Source: Acanthaster planci (lineage: Eukaryota; Echinodermata; Asteroidea; Valvatida; Acanthasteridae). Taken from it: DNA of 64,000 nucleotides. The stretch lies in the NCBI RefSeq assembly GCF_001949145.1, contig NW_019091379.1, positions 756,532-820,531 of the forward strand, written 5' to 3'. A program made the translations under genes and the position numbers. Of the stretch, positions 43,687 to 58,500 are shown in pieces (within the stretch, counting starts at the first letter, position 1; each line of letters begins with the position of its first letter). Below the pieces are notes generated by a model. That model searched no databases, was not told the DNA's origin, and saw only the letters and a list, made by a program, of their open reading frames with translations.

Positions 43687-46600
43687 AATGAAACTGTTCG
43701 CTGTAAAGTACAGCTTAACAAAACTTCTGAATATAGTGTATTGAGAATATTATCATAAAGAATACTTAAGCAACATTATGATTTGCGCCAGAAAATACAC
43801 GTACTTCAGAAAAAAAATTAAAATCACACTTTATGTACATATATCTTACATTCCAGTAACCACATGGAGAGTTTGGATTCATTCTTAAAAGTTTTTATGT
43901 GGGGGGGCACATTCTTTAAAAGACCAATCCGTAGAAATTAAACAAAAGATGGAGCAATTTCTATTGACGGCCCATTTATTTTTTCCATGCTCGTGAAGCT
44001 GGAACTTCAGCCAGAGACTGTCTTGCTTTAAAGAGATGGCAGATACGGGTGTATCTTCCTGGGATACCTTACCATTACATCTCTCTCTAAGACAAAAGGT
44101 AGTATTATGTAAAGGTAATGTATAAAATGTGATGTAGTTTGATGTTTTTTTGGGGAGGGGCATGTACGTGTATAAAACAGCTTCGATTTGAACTGAATGT
44201 ATGTGAACAGATGGCAAGTTTTGGTTAAAAAAAATTTCAAAAATGCAAGATTCAAACGTGGCTGAATTTGTTATTTGTGGACACGATCGATGACTGCAGT
44301 TTGAAACAACTCGACATAATGCTTCAGTAGCTCATGACGTCTTAATTTGGCCTTTATTTTGTGTAAAGCATACCCAACCTATGGATGAGAGGTAAAGTGA
44401 CGCCTGAAACTTGTATCTTTGTTCAGTTCAAAGCTGTAAAGCTTTTTAAGAAAATATCAACTCTTATTGTGCATGATTTGTACTGAACTGTGAATGGTCG
44501 GGGATTTATGGGGAAAGGTTGATGTATTTCAAGGTTTGGTTTCATGACCAAACACCAGCGTTGAAGTTCCATGATATCTAATGTCTGTCCACACAATTTA
44601 ACAAGTGCCTTTCTTTACCAGATCCCCTACCATTTGCATTGTGCATGTATTTGTCTACCACAGTGACATTGGATTGATTGGAGCAAATTATTCAGAGTAT
44701 TGGCCAAAATAGTCTGCCAAGTTTCACAGCACTGAATAGCTGGACGAGAGCTTTCACTGACTTGCCTTTGAGAGCCAAGCATAATGGGGGCTTGCACTCT
44801 TTCGTTGAGGTGCGATCCGCAGGTGAATGGGGTTGGGGTAGGGGTGATATTTAACATATCCTTTTGCTTCTTTGACAGATAGCAGTGGATGCAGCACTTG
44901 ACAGGATTTTTCAGGTGGAGGTTTGACTGATTTGTTTGCTCCAGCTGAAGATTGGAACCATTAGGAGAAAGTCAGGGATGATACTGGATAGCTTTGTGGT
45001 TGTTGCCACATTCACAGTCTAACCAGAATGTGGATGTTCATGTATCTGACTGCTCTTACGCAGTGAAATTGACAGAATCCTGAATCTTTTTGGATTTACT
45101 TCTGCCTGATGAAAAATATGCTCTGAACTGAAATTAACCACCCAAAAAATATTTGTGCAGATTGCGCCCATTGGAAGGAATCGTTTGTGTGACTTGGTTT
45201 TCATCATATGGCATGCATGTATAACACTTGGACGAATGTAACAATTCATTGCAGTGAAACAAATTTAACCTTTTCCAAAATGTTTGCCAAATATTACAGA
45301 TCATGTTATCCAATGCCATTGGGAATGTTTCTGTAAGAGATACAAATAATCTTGAAAATCCAATCCATGTATGTTCATGCTCTTGGGAAAGAGGTCAGTG
45401 CGGGGTTGCGAGTCTGAAAACATGTATATCGAGAAGGTCGAGAGTCGGGGAACCAAACATGCCAGGCACCCTCAGTGCCAGTTGAATTTGGGTGCTTCTA
45501 TGAGGTTGAAATCTGGGATCCGAACAGTCCAGGTGCATACATGTACAGTGTACATGCACCTCAATCACACCACATGTATATTCAAGGAACAGCTGAAAGC
45601 CCTCATGTAGGGCAATTCTTTTTATTTACCTCTCAGCCCTTGCCGAGGAATGAGTTTCATTTGATTATCAATATGGAGGTTTAATAATATGACCTACTTT
45701 AATCAGTCAGGATGTAGTGTTAATACATTCCCCCAAGTACACACATGTATGCATTTGATGACTACCAAGTTGAACTCAAATTTCTTTTTATTCCCTCCCA
45801 AGCCAGAGTATCATCCCTGAACTCCACTGACGTGACTCCAAATTGACCCATTTGTCTGCTTTGGGGGAAAAATAAAAATGGCTGATGGCTTTGCCGATGT
45901 TGCGTGGACTCTCTTGCTTTGCAAGAGAGATACTCCAACTGTTCTGCGGTTAAAGTTCCCACAGCCCACAAAAAAGTATTCTTGATTTAATTAAGCTAGT
46001 TAATTGTGCTTCAGGAAAAGTGAATTTTTTTAGTCCACTTAAGATTTCAGTCACTCCTTCCAAGTCTCCGTGCTGTTAACTTGATACAGGGAGTATGATC
46101 AGAGTTTTATCCAGTGGGGACATGGACGCCTCTTCAAATGCTAAACAGATGGGTCAATTTCCTAATGAATAAGATCTTCACTGGGCAAACTGACTGCATT
46201 AGAAGTACTGTACATGTGTTTGCTAACACCGTTGTACACGTACTTGAAAAATCCAAATCATGGCTATTTCTTGTGTGGTGATGACATTTTGGAAGTATTC
46301 TGAATAATTTGCTCCAGAGTACACAATACGCTGTTCACGTGAAACACTAATGATTCGGAATATATGTTGGTAAAAAGTTTGTTTCTTTGTCAGAACAATG
46401 GAACTCGTTAAAAAGAAATCTTGTATATACTTGTAAATATGTCAAAGCTATATGTTTGAATAAAACAGAGTACACATGTATTGATATGAAGAAAATCTTT
46501 GGTTTGCTGTATTCGTTATGAAGTTTTACTACATGCATGTAAAATCATTGAAATTTTCGGCTCCAGGACTGTTGGATGTGTTAGGACTGTTTGGTCATTC

Positions 46601-46929
46601 TGTAAATTAGGGGTCCAATTTTTTCCTGTAAATGTACTTGCATATGACTTGATTTTGTAAGCGCAGAGCACATTCGATATTTTACAAGAGTGATGAATTA
46701 ATGCACGAGAACTTGCCAAGCAGATTACAGTGCAATGTACATGTAGATCACGGTGTGCTGTAGCTATGAAGCGATTGGACTCAGTATACATGTACAATGA
46801 TCCCAGGGGGTCGTGTCACAGATCGTTTCCACCTTTTTTAGGGTTCTTTTTTAGAGTTCTGCAGTACATGCGTGGATCGTGCACATACGTACCTGCGGTG
46901 TTCTTACGGTTGTTGCATACTAGCCAAAT

Positions 46930-46939
46930 AGCGCCCTCT
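46930..46939 (-). promoter_or_regulatory. CTCF-core-like motif
   Basis: Minus strand AGAGGGCGCT in the context TACAGAGGGCGCTATTT. Confidence 0.3.
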
Positions 46940-47841
46940 GTACTTCTGGTAATTTAGGCCTCCCGACATAATCCGCGCGCGTTGCGGAGATCATTGCTGT
47001 ACCCAAGCTTTTTCGCTTTTAGGGTGTGCCAAAAAAGAAAATACTAATGGAAATCAGTTCTCAGGGAACGCCTCCCAGCCCAGGGTCTAGAAATGGCAAG
47101 GTATCGCAACCCAAGTAACGGGCACTTGTGTATTTTTGGTGATTTTTTCACTTCCATGGTTACATATCATAATGCTTACATAACCAGAAAAAAATTGAAA
47201 CAGAAAGGGACGGGGGACGCCAACAGGGAAGGCTAGCTGTTAATCGTTTCTTTCCCGGACCTTTGTCAGAGGTAGAGACGATAGTAGGCCTATATCCAGC
47301 AAGAAATGAGACGGGGGTACCCTTCCAACACGTCCAATCGCTATACACACTCTAGGCTACCCCCCATATGGCTGAAAAGAATTTCCCCAGATTCCAGTGA
47401 AACAATGACCAACACCATGGGGGTTCTCTCCGTCTTATATCTTGCTTCATATGTACGATAGGGCATCTTTCCTGTTTGGCAAATGTAATTTTGCTATCAC
47501 AATCAGTAGCAAACATCGGCCCTTGAAGACAGGTTGCAATGGTGGCGGCTGAAGTTGCATGTGTTCCGCATGCGACTGAGACTGTCGATGTCCTTTTGCA
47601 GCATGCACGTCGCATTGATCTTGGGGTGCGATCGCCATACATACAGTCGATTCTCGTTATTTAAACACCAAGCTCTGCAAATCCCAATTTCTGGAATTCA
47701 TGTATTTTTCTTTGTTTTATCACTCTTTGCAAGAGAGTCCTTTAGCTTTGTAATATATAGAATTGACTGTGTATGTAAATTTAGCTCATAGACGTAACCA
47801 CACACATTATTATATAACCGACTTCAACCTTCACTCGGCCT

Positions 47842-47851
47842 AGCGCCCTCT
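47842..47851 (-). promoter_or_regulatory. CTCF-core-like motif
   Basis: Minus strand AGAGGGCGCT in the context TCAACAGAGGGCGCTAGG; 13 of 15 positions agree with CCASYAGRKGGCRSY. Confidence 0.35.
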
Positions 47852-49520
47852 GTTGATCGTCTAGCATTGTTTACGCGCATGAACGTTTCCTCGATATCGA
47901 GTGCCTTAATTCCAGGGAGAAGTATTGAACGACCTTTGCTGCGTGGCCTTCAGGTAGGAGGAAGGTTACTGTCTAAAAGGACTAAAAGGTCTTGCAAATT
48001 TAGCTGTGTTGATGACTTTTCCCCTTTTCACCGTGACCTAGTTGAATTGATCAGGTAAACTCGCCTCGTATCCACTTAGAAATCGCCGGAACCCACGGCT
48101 ACGGTGAACAAGTACCGCGTTGGGATTCGCGGAAAGGTCACTATTTTGTGAATAAAATCACGTTTACATTTCATCAGGTGCGGTGCTTTTCTTGACTCCT
48201 AAACAGAAGCGCTCTTTATGATATATCTGTTCGCATCAAGTTAGCATCGGCTCGGGACTTTACTTCAATCAATCAGTTAGCCGTGCATTGAGTGTTGAGA
48301 CTTACAAGCATTACTCTGCCCTTGAATGGTTTTCCACGAACTTAGGTGCCTGTACTAATCTTTGTCGCATCCCTAACATCAGTTCCTCGAAATTGGGCAA
48401 TGTGAGGGGTCTGCTTAATTGGAAATTGTCCTGTTGAGATTGTGTTGAATCTATTGTCACAGTATAGACGAAACCGTGAAGAGGGACGTCCAAATTCCAC
48501 TGGTAGTTTAGTTTTAATAAAGGCCGTACCTAGACTTTCAAAAAAGTGACGGGTTCGCTTATGGAAACGATGCAACCCGTCCAAATACCCTTCTTGTGTG
48601 TAAAGCAGAAAACACATTGGTTATTTTTTTGGCGGAATGAGACGGGAAGTATGACTTTCGATATTTTCAATAAGTGGGACTCTTTGGCATTTTCTGATAG
48701 TGGCGAAGTTTTTTAGAAAAAACAAACGATAATCGTGGATTGTAGTTGCTGTAGCAATTGTAATATGCGAGTTGAAAGAGTTTACCTATTATCTAAAAAA
48801 AATTCTCCAAATGATGAAGACTTGCAAGCTTTCATACTTGACTACACAGATACACTTCTTTTCAACTAGATGGATTTTAGATTTCAAAGTGGCATAGGGG
48901 GCGTTTGTCGCGGAGAAGAAGTATATGTTTTGGTCAGTTGTGGCAATTTTTCAGGTACTTTTAACGTTTTACATCAAGGCCAGGCATGATCATAGTTATC
49001 TGCTTATTGAACTGTAATTCACGTGATCAGGAGACTGATTTTTGTGTCAATAGTGGACAGTAAAGGGTACATTCATGATGTGAATTTTACTCGAGAACAT
49101 TTTCTGTGCAATATTCCGTCCCTCTAAATATAACCAAACTATTTTTCGTCTCTTTTCGGACTCTCTTACACTCTTCAAACGTTAATTAAACAATGCGTGT
49201 GTTTTCCCTGACAAAAAAGTGAGGGCGCTATTTATGTGATTCATTGAAGGTAGACACTGTTCGTTGTAGCGGTTTGCTGTTCAGATTGTGAGCCCGGTAT
49301 TTGATCGTTTGAATATATTTGTGTTAAAAGTTTACTCACCAGCCTACCTCGTGACATGAATTGAAACAACAAATCAGCGAAGGAAACAAAATCCACCGAA
49401 GCCCAATACCCAACATTTTGGCAAATTTTAGTACAAAAATAGTTGTACATCACTACATGCGTACTACTGAGGTTTCGACTTTAATGATATAGCCCTATGA
49501 CGGTCCTAAGTGCTCCGTTT

Positions 49521-49560
49521 TCAACATAATTTTTACATACAACCAAGGGGGTTAGGGATA
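49521..49560 (-). repeat. Dispersed repeat, inverted partial copy
   Basis: The minus strand reads CCCTAACCCCCTTGGTTGTA then TGTAAAAATTATG, matching the left part of the repeats at 27854 and 35923. Confidence 0.4.
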
Positions 49561-50099
49561 ATCATCGCTTTTGCTTATAAAATTCAATACAGTAATCACC
49601 CAAGCAAACAGATTTTACTGCAGTCAAAAATTTCAACGTTTTTGCTATTTGAAGTAAAGGAATAGCTAGCTGCGCATGTAACAGAGGTTTCCGCCTTTGA
49701 TGACACTAGACTTTTTTGTTCATAAATTTTCAAATTTCCATTAGAAGAGGCGTTAAAGAGGCACCATAAAGTGTCATGAAAATGCTCAAACTGAATTTTT
49801 TAATCTGACTAAATGGGACACAAAGATGGACGTTTACGATAAATGCATAAAACAAGTGTTGACGCATATTCAAGTTGATTCCTTGCGTAATTCTAAACCA
49901 ATCAACCCATTCTTTTGGCAATATCGGCAAAGGTTAATACCATCTTTTGGATGTTGGAGTGAAAACGAATCTCGACGAAACCAACGGTAGTCCCGCGTTC
50001 AACACAAAAGTAAATTATGGATTATGTTTTTATAATAACTGTAATCTGTATTGACTTGGGCTTATACATTAGACCACAGAGCAACTATTATCGCCACTA

Positions 50100-50651
50100 A
50101 TCTGCGTGGCGTATAAACAAAGAAATTGGAGCCCAGCTGCCACACAGCCGCCTGATTGACCAGGACTCCGGGAAAATCGGCTGCCTCCATTAAGACGATT
50201 GGGCTGAGTCTCTGCTCACTGATTATCGAAGCTGGGGAGACGGGCAGCGTGCGTAACATGCATGCCGAAACCGAACGGAACGGAGACGGTTGGACTTTTC
50301 ATCAGCAGGCAGGGCGTTCGAACCTCAGGAGTGTGGGCGAACCGCACTCATGTCGTAGGCGCACGCAATAAGGAACAGCGGCCGATAAGCATCGTCGAGA
50401 ACGCGCGTGTTTGTGCTCAGCTCGATGAAAAACAGCTCATTGAGCAAACATTTTGGGGGGACACACACTTCGCGAGCGGAATAACAACCGTCACCGTGGC
50501 CAAGCCATACCGGCTGTCGGGGGTGATGCCTGTATAATGATCGCCTGTTATTTACTGAAGACTAGATGCAACAGTTTCACGTACGTCTGACGAGTTGCAT
50601 TGGACTAATCCTTTCATAGAGCATCTCCAAGACCCCTTCAGACTACACCAG
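50100..50651 (+). promoter_or_regulatory. CpG-rich stretch, possible promoter or 5' exon
   Basis: Locally rich in CG dinucleotides compared with its surroundings, and ending at a plausible donor CCAG|GTTAGT (50651/50652). It could be a promoter with a non-coding first exon of the Ras-like gene downstream. No direct link is shown. Confidence 0.2.
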
Positions 50652-53600
50652 GTTAGTAGAAAACAGTAAATCTTGTGCATTTTTGCTCATTTTCAGTGTA
50701 CTTTTCCTAAATTTTTTTCATGGACAAGGGCTTGCTTCTTATATCTCTTCTTTCATTTCATGGGCACATTCGCACAGCTCCAAACACTTGACTTTTATTA
50801 TTCCGGTGCGTATTGCCCGTGCAAGAGAGTGTGACTCGCCCAGCTTGATTTTTTTTTTGAAGGGCGGGGACTGTATATTGATTATATATTCGATAACTTC
50901 AAGAAGTGGATGTGCGCACAATATTTACCTCTGGTGTAGGTCAATTCGACCTCGCTTGTAAGGAGAAGGGGAGGGGATCTTCAAACAGTAAAGCCCTCTG
51001 GGATGGGACATCATCCCCCCGGCGTAGTCCTGTCGAAGGGTAAGGGAGACAATAGACCTGATCGTGTTATTCTAACTTCTGGATATTTACCCTCTCCCAT
51101 CATAATATTTCCTCTGTCGGCGCGTTGCGGCAAGCCAGGATGTAGGCGAGTGCATTATGCTCAGTGCGATGCTGATCGATTAAAATGGGGCCCCTGTACT
51201 CTACATGTACGTGTACATTACTTAGAGCAAGGTATGGTTTGATATGCACAACTATCGAAAGGTTGCTGAGAGTTGGGTGGGATGAGACGAGAATTGAAAG
51301 AGTTGGACTTGTCTTCATTGGAAAAACAAGCACATGCACCGGTGTTATTATTTTAGATTAGCCTACCCACCTTGCTCCTGGAATAAAGAAGTCTGGGAAA
51401 TCCAAAGCGGAGATCGGTTGTATTGTCATGAACTGATTGATCACTATTCCTTCTTAGCACTCTCCAGAGATTATCCAGTGCACCTGAGCTTAATGGACTT
51501 CTGGTTTGGTACTGTGAGAGTGTCTTTTTGCGAGATAGGTCATTCAACTTATTTAACCGAAAGCTGGTATCACGAAATAAAAGGTCGTTACATGTAATAC
51601 TGGGAATTAAGTACTGAAGAGTCCACCTCGAGACCTTTTATTACGTCTGCGGTGTAATCTCTGACCAACCAAAGTTAAAACACTGACGGTCTCTTTTATT
51701 GCCTTTCGGTGAAAGGGGAGCATTGTTGCAAAGTATACAATTTTCAAAGTGCTGTCCGAGGAAACAATGGCTTTGGGATCACAGCATAGAGTTCTACGAA
51801 GTGCTTGAAATCCCGCGATGCTGACGTTGCCAAGGATACTGGACACAATGGTGAAGGTCGTGTGGGGTTGCCAAATAATCAATACAATGCAATTGTGCAT
51901 CGATACCAGCATTGGGAATGTTTTTTTTTTTTGCTTTCACCGTGTCTTAACTTGTTTTTCTTAATCTCAGGAGGAAGAGACACATTTTGATTACTGATGC
52001 TATTAAAATGAAGAGGCGTCGTTCGCTTCTGCGGGTTAGTGGGCAGACGCAAAAAAAAGTGTTACGCGCAATATCTCAGTAAAGTTTGACTGTCGTGCGC
52101 TTTTCCCTACCAAACCAGACTCTTCTCGCGGGGGAGGGGGGAACAAGAGTTCCCAGAGGAAGGTATTTGCCAACACTGACACCCACCCTCCGGCTATGTC
52201 ACTGCTGCCATTCTAATGTGTTTGCAAAAACACGACGCTCTTCTGTAAGAACTGAAGCCATTCTGAAAGAATGAAGCCTGCAGCGTTGAAGGAACAACGA
52301 GCGGGATTACAGTTATACGTGTGAGGAGTTCAGGCGTATACCTATCTTGGGGTTTGTAAGAAGGCATCCCAAATTCAAATCGTTCGAATCACTCCACAAT
52401 GATGCATAACAACTTGAAGATAGTTGATCTGTGAACTTAGAAGAACGGGGATTAATCTCTCCAGTTCCCCTTTTACGGACGCTGATTAATACACACGACG
52501 GAAAGACGACACACTCGTCTTGCGTGACGTCCGACACTCTTTATCGGCCTAGGCCTACCTTGTGAAAAATCTCTCTCAGCCATTGCTTCGTTGTGTCATT
52601 AACTGCCGATCAGCAAGGAAGCTTTCTGGAACTGACCGTTGGCTGTATTTTTGAGGCAACTAGACCTTAGACAATATGAATCGTCAAGAGCACGCATGCG
52701 CCGATTGACTCGTATAGGTGTTACAGTGCCCACCTCTGAAGTTGCCATCGAACACACCTTTTTACCCGAAACAAAATGGTTTGACGCGGTGGGGGAAATT
52801 GCTCAGAAATGAGCGGATCCATTTGTCGGGTTTCCGATCACCAAAACACTTTGGATGGAATGGTATATAGGCCTATAGGTTAAGAAATTGGCCGTATTGT
52901 GGACGGATGGTTGTGGACAAAAGTAGGGCAAGGTATGGCTGAGAGCTGGCAGTCTTTGTAAGATTATGAGGCCAAAAGTAAACCCAGAACCACATTTTGG
53001 AAGGGGGGAATGCAAGGGGGAACGTTTTGAGAAAGTGTAGTCGTCTATGGTCTTTCTCAGAGTTGGGGCTAACTTTAGGGACTTAATGCCTTGGGAAGAA
53101 ATAACCTAATAGGGAACAGGGCTAGCGCTGAACCAGGCAAGTGCCCAGGCAGGTTTCCTGAGACAGGGTACCATATCGTACCATGCTAAATTTCTAAACT
53201 GCTGGGCACCGTTTAGATATTATCATCTCGTGTTAGTGTCCATAAACTATTACATTTAATGTTACCGCAAATCTTCAAAAGTTAGCACTGCATGCCGAGA
53301 GCGGCGGATGAGTGCAGCTAAATATAAGCACAGGTTTCGCTGCCACAAAAAGCCTTTCATGATGGTTTAACGAGATGATAATGAATTCATAATGGCTCCT
53401 GTAAGTTCTCAGAAGGGTAGAGGGAACTTCCAACGGGGCGCCCTTGTAGGATCTTGCATAAGTTATTATGAATCTATAATATCATCTGTCAATTCACAAA
53501 CGGCTATTGTGAAACGTGTGTGCTCGTTTTTACATGTATTGTGTCTTTATCTTTTGATTTCTTTCATATCTACAATCCAAGGACCAATAACAAGACTCCA

Positions 53601-53800
53601 CTGCATCATTAACGCCAAGCGGCGTGTGAATTCAATTACAGATAACCGTTCAATTTGACAGGAGTGGATCCAGAGGGGATCAACGCGGGGGCATGCACCA
53701 TTCAAAAAAAAGGAGCCAACGATTGTTTTGAAAAACAATGAGATGAGCCCCAATGCTAGCTTAATTCCTTTTTATGCATGACAAAAAAGTCCAAAATGTT

Positions 53801-53838
53801 AACCCCCCCCCAAAAAAAATGGCCCCTTCGAAAATTTG
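53801..53838. repeat. Dispersed C-run repeat, copy 2
   Basis: C run, A run, TGGCCCC and TTCGAAAA as at 1006-1042. It may be the end of a longer element beginning near 53662 (GTGGATCCAGAGGGG). Confidence 0.4.
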
Positions 53839-55475
53839 GTTATACCGATAGATGTTAGACGTTCCCTGACGAGGCCCACTTACATAACTATTGATAAATT
53901 TAGTTTAGAAAACGCTCGAAGCGTCTGTATTTCTAGTCAGAATGATTGACTAAAAAAGAAAGCTGCACACAGAGTGAGAATCTATTGTTAAAAGCTGACT
54001 GACACTACATGGCTCAAATTTATGTTTTCTATTGTGAAAAGGGTTTTCAGTGGAGCAAGATGGGGGTAGGCTGGTTAAGAGAGTACCTTTCCTCCCCAAT
54101 ATTTGTAACAAGTGACCCTTTTCACGAATGGGGGGGGGCAAACGGTGCTCCTTCCCCGGGGTTCATCCTGGTCTCACAACTCCCCCTCCCCCCGTAACCT
54201 GGACCCTAGAGTAACGTAAACCCTGCCGTGTAGCTATAGAGATTTGTATGCGGTCAGCTGAACGTCTAGCCATATCCCTGGGTTGGCTGCCCCGGGTCTC
54301 TGGTCTGTCAAAGCGACTAAGACGCAGTCTATACATGCAAAGCATGGACACTCTCTTAGATCTGCAACCACTTGCCTCACTGTCTGCAGGATGGTAATCT
54401 CCCATCTGCATCCCTGGCAACCCTGGCCTTTCTCGGAACGGAGATCTTTTGGCACTTCCGCACCCTCTCCCTTACAGAGTAAACCGCGCACTTTAATCAA
54501 AGAAATCGAGTTAGTCACGTCGAAATCATGCATTTGAAGCCAGTGACCAGCAACTCTGGTATAAATCCTGTTTGGCGAGATTCCAGAGCTCAGGGGCACC
54601 ATACCGTTCATTTCATGCTCCGAATTCATCCCCATCCTTGCTTCTTTGGACGCAGGTTCCGCTGACAGAGGGAGCCGCCTGGTGTCTAACTGTCAATCAA
54701 ATTTTTTATACGTGCGAAATGTGTCATTCATGCCGTCTTTGGAAGTAGGACCACCATTTGCGTCGCGTTGTGTAACTGGGTTAACGCCTCCAAAATTTGA
54801 TTGATTGGGTTATTTAAGAGGGCGCCCCACTGCGAGGACGCAGCATTAACTGCTACCATGTTTTGAGCGAACGTCCTTACTTTGGCTTCTATTTGCAGGT
54901 CGTTAATCTGAGTGTTATTTTTTTCCAGGTTGGTGATATAACCACCAAACTGAATAACTGAACTTGCAATGTCACATGGCCCGATGCGTGCCTTGCGGTG
55001 TTAACAGTGGTTACTCCTTTAAATAACAGTGTCAGTAACATTACGTCATGCTGTTTAATATAGTAACATTACAAAAGTTACAAAATGAAGCTCTTGTATA
55101 AATGTTATTCATATGTTTTCATATAACCATTACTGCGTATTTCCAATGGACCTTTGCCTGCGAACACTGACAAAACAGGCCTATACAAACTGCAATGAAA
55201 CAAAAATCATTCCTTCCCCCTTGTTGAAGGTCAAGTAAATCGTACCGTGGCATAAAAGCAAGATACCTTACTTCCTAACGAAAATCTAAATTCGGCTCGT
55301 CAAATGCTCGAATGAAGATTTCAGTGGCACGAATTGAATTCTTGGATTCGGCGGTTTTTCTTACCCTGGCGACATTTAGGAATGCCCCCTTTCATCCCCG
55401 ATTCGGCATACATAATTCGAGACCTGTTGTGATCTGTCTCCCTCGACAGTTAACGTTAATCATGTGCCACATTGC

Positions 55476-55594
55476 ATGGCTTCAAATCCGGATGAAAACA
55501 CTTGTCAGGGGCTCGTTGAGTGGAAGATTGCGAGGCTTGGAGTGGACGAAAGCAGAACGTGGTTTGACTGGGCTTCATTGCTCCCTTGGGCAAG
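55476..55594 (+). CDS. Ras-like gene, first coding exon
   Basis: Residues 1-39 plus two bases (MASNPDENTC...LLPWA). In-frame stop at 55413-55415 and no earlier ATG. Donor CAAG|GTATCT leaves phase 2, exactly what the acceptor at 57262 requires (joining AG + C = Ser40). No known domain; predicted by structure only. Confidence 0.6.
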
Positions 55595-58500
55595 GTATCT
55601 GTCCCCCCCCTCTTTTTTTCAAGCTTTAAAAGTCCCTGTCATGTCTTTCTGGAGAAAACCAAAAGCCCTCCTTTTGTAATCCCTGTCCTTGTCGATGTGT
55701 AGAAAAGGTACTTTCCAGCTACTGATTAACGAGCTGTGAGTGGAGAGAGACAAAAACTCAGCAAAGCCCGCCCCAAGGACCTTGGTGCTACAGCGGCACC
55801 CAATCCCGGCCCCAACTCCTGTGGCGCGAACAAAAGGTGATCACGGTGGAATTCTGTCTCTTTTGGGGGAGGTGGTTTGCCCACCGTCCGGAGCACCGTG
55901 CTGTTTGTGCAGTGTGGGACGATTTTAATGCATAGTTGAGGGTATTAACGTGGGGTGTCAACAGAACACGAGCAGAGATTTAGGCATCAATGGTTCGTGA
56001 AAAGTAGTCAACAAGTAGGGTAGGAGAGCTGGTTTTCCAGTTGCATGTACGCCATCTGAGACACAGCAAGCAAAGTTCGTTGTTCTCTTCAGCCAGCTCT
56101 ACATATTTGGCCAATTTTTGTCACTTTAACTTGGAGGCTAGCAGGATCAGATGGCACCGTCAGTTAACGGTAACGTGTCTGAACATTTCTATGACAGGTG
56201 AGCTTTCATTCGGAAACAATGATGCCTTTTGACTTCCCGAGACTGGCCAAAAAAATCCTTTAAGAGTTTCAGACTATGTGGACATTGATTTTGGCGAAAT
56301 TGTTTGTTACTATCAATGTAACATGGGTGATTAGTTTGGTTCTTCAGTAAAGTGACAGGTAAACCTGACTGAGCCAGGTCTTTTTGTAAACATAGTGCAT
56401 GTAGGGTTTGTGCTTGAGCCGAGTTTACTTTTTTTCTGTGTGGTGATTGACAAACTTTCCCCTACAGTATACTCTTTTATTGGTGATATTGGTGTTGGAT
56501 TTCTGTAACTTGAGGGCTCAAGAGGGTGACTGAAATTTGAAAATATTAGTGTCATTCTTCATTTTAGGACAAAGCCCTGCAAGTTGAATTCGTATTCGCA
56601 CATTTTTTTCTTTTTGAGTGCCAAATTTATGTTTTTTTTAAATCGAAGCTTGAAATTTATTTCGTAGAGGTATCATTGGTTTTCAGTCAACCGTTTATTG
56701 TCTCTTTGATGTCTTCTTAAATGTTTTTGATATCTTAACGTTAAGTGCCATATTAAACTGATTACTGTTACTGTTTGGGGTTATTGATCACAAAAATTAA
56801 TTAAGTATCAAGATCCTCACCCATTCGCACCCAATGATAACATCCAGAAAATATATACTTCCCCCCTGTATTTTGGTCTTGTTCGACGAGCAGATCGATT
56901 CAGAGTAGACTTTCAGTGCAGGAAGACATTGTGAGCATTTTTATGTGTATTTTGCATCAGGTTCCTCCCTTGTTTCAGAAGAATAGCTGATAGTGCTTTT
57001 CATTGGCCCACGCGAAATGCGCAATTATTAATTAGCATAAAAAGACATTTCGCAGTACACAGTCCGCAGGTGGTTACCAACATGTACTGTTCAATGTACA
57101 TGTACGTGTCTTTATCGCTGCATGCTGACGAGGCACGCTGATAAAAACGCAGGTAACCAGATGGTGGGTGATACGTACATGTGGAGCTGGTGACGGTGTG
57201 GCCTGTGTAGGTAATATATACGGGTCATTATCTTGATCGTCTCTTATTGTCCTCGATTTCAGCCCACCGAGTCCGGTGGAGAAACTGAAAACGCTGGCGA
57301 GACATTTCAGCCGGTTCTACACAGACGAGATGAAGACGGACAAGAACTCACACGGGTTCCGCCTGGTGCTACTGGGAAACGACGGTGTGGGGAAGTCGGG
57401 TAAGAACTCCGAATTTCTTCGCAAGCTTCTGGTATATCTCTGTATGAGTTTAATCATTTTCTCTCTCTACATCTATCGCAAAGTGTTCGCGGATAGCCGC
57501 GTACCAGTTGTGCGCGCTTACTCAAACCTGAATCCGAATGTACTATTTTTTTGGCAAGATGCCTGTCTATTGTATTATGGAAACAAGCTTCAAGACCAGT
57601 CTGCCGCGTAGGGCATTGGTCGTCAGCCTGTCCTCGAGGCACGTTTCGTCGTGATGTGCGGAACAAGTTTTGTTGAATTAGATTATGTTTGGTTTGTGTA
57701 AGAGCATATTTCGTTTCATTAGAGTTCTTTTAATCGTGTAGCCGTCACATTCCCGGAGCAGATTGACCCTCATAAGACTCGCACCAATCTCTAAGTGAAA
57801 AGGCGTACAGCATTTCCCCCAAATGTGTTATTGTTGCATTCCTTCCTCGATGATTGTTATCAGATCATCTGTACGATGACAGTGTCATCGCCGTACAGAT
57901 TTAGTAAAGCTTGTATGACCTATTTATTTAAAGTACAGTCCATACCCTCGTTCACAGTGAAATTTTGGAACAGGTCAGTGGCGTAAAAAAGTCCTGCCAA
58001 AGTTGAACCTCATTATTACGCAGTCATTATCAAGTCATGCGTCACACATAATACTAATTGGTTGTGCTTGACACGTTTTATCTTATGAAGCATTTCCGAC
58101 AAGAGCTTACAGCGATAACTCTGATTGGCTTATCAGCCACCCTCCCCCGGCAATTAATTAGTGAGCCAATCAGCCAACAGATCTCTTGTAATATGGTTGT
58201 TTCCCTCACTAAAATAAACCTTTCAATGTTTTTGACATGATTTTCTTGGGGAGTATCTGGATGGGGCATCGATATGGGGGAGTTTTGAAAAAGAAGTCAG
58301 ATTCACAGATCGAGTCAGAAGAAACAAGTGTTGCTATTGGTGTTGACGCATATGGCTTGATCGTACCATCCGTTTTCTCATAGGCATTTTAACATAACAT
58401 TTCTGTGACCCTCAAGTAAAGTTCTCGGCGCGGGCGGTGAAACCAGGGCCGGGTCGGGGGGGGGGGTCGCCCCTTCACTTTTTCGAGTGAGGGGCAAGCC

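Larger units (their letters stand above)
42479..55475. other. CREBZF 3' region and long gene-poor interval
   Basis: No exon with family resemblance found. Features are CTCF-like motifs (46930-46939, 47842-47851, 54827-54836), an inverted copy of a dispersed repeat (49521-49560), a CpG-rich stretch (about 50100-50651) and a C-run repeat (53801-53838). Open frames up to 133 codons on both strands lack recognisable domains. Confidence 0.5.

Noticed and set aside
50156-50537. Overlapping open frames in the CpG-rich stretch
   Set aside because: No domain similarity and two frames equally open; better treated as possible promoter or 5' UTR.
54234-54635. 133-codon open frame on the minus strand
   Set aside because: Several cysteines but no family pattern I recognise; plus-strand frame is also open, so chance is likely.
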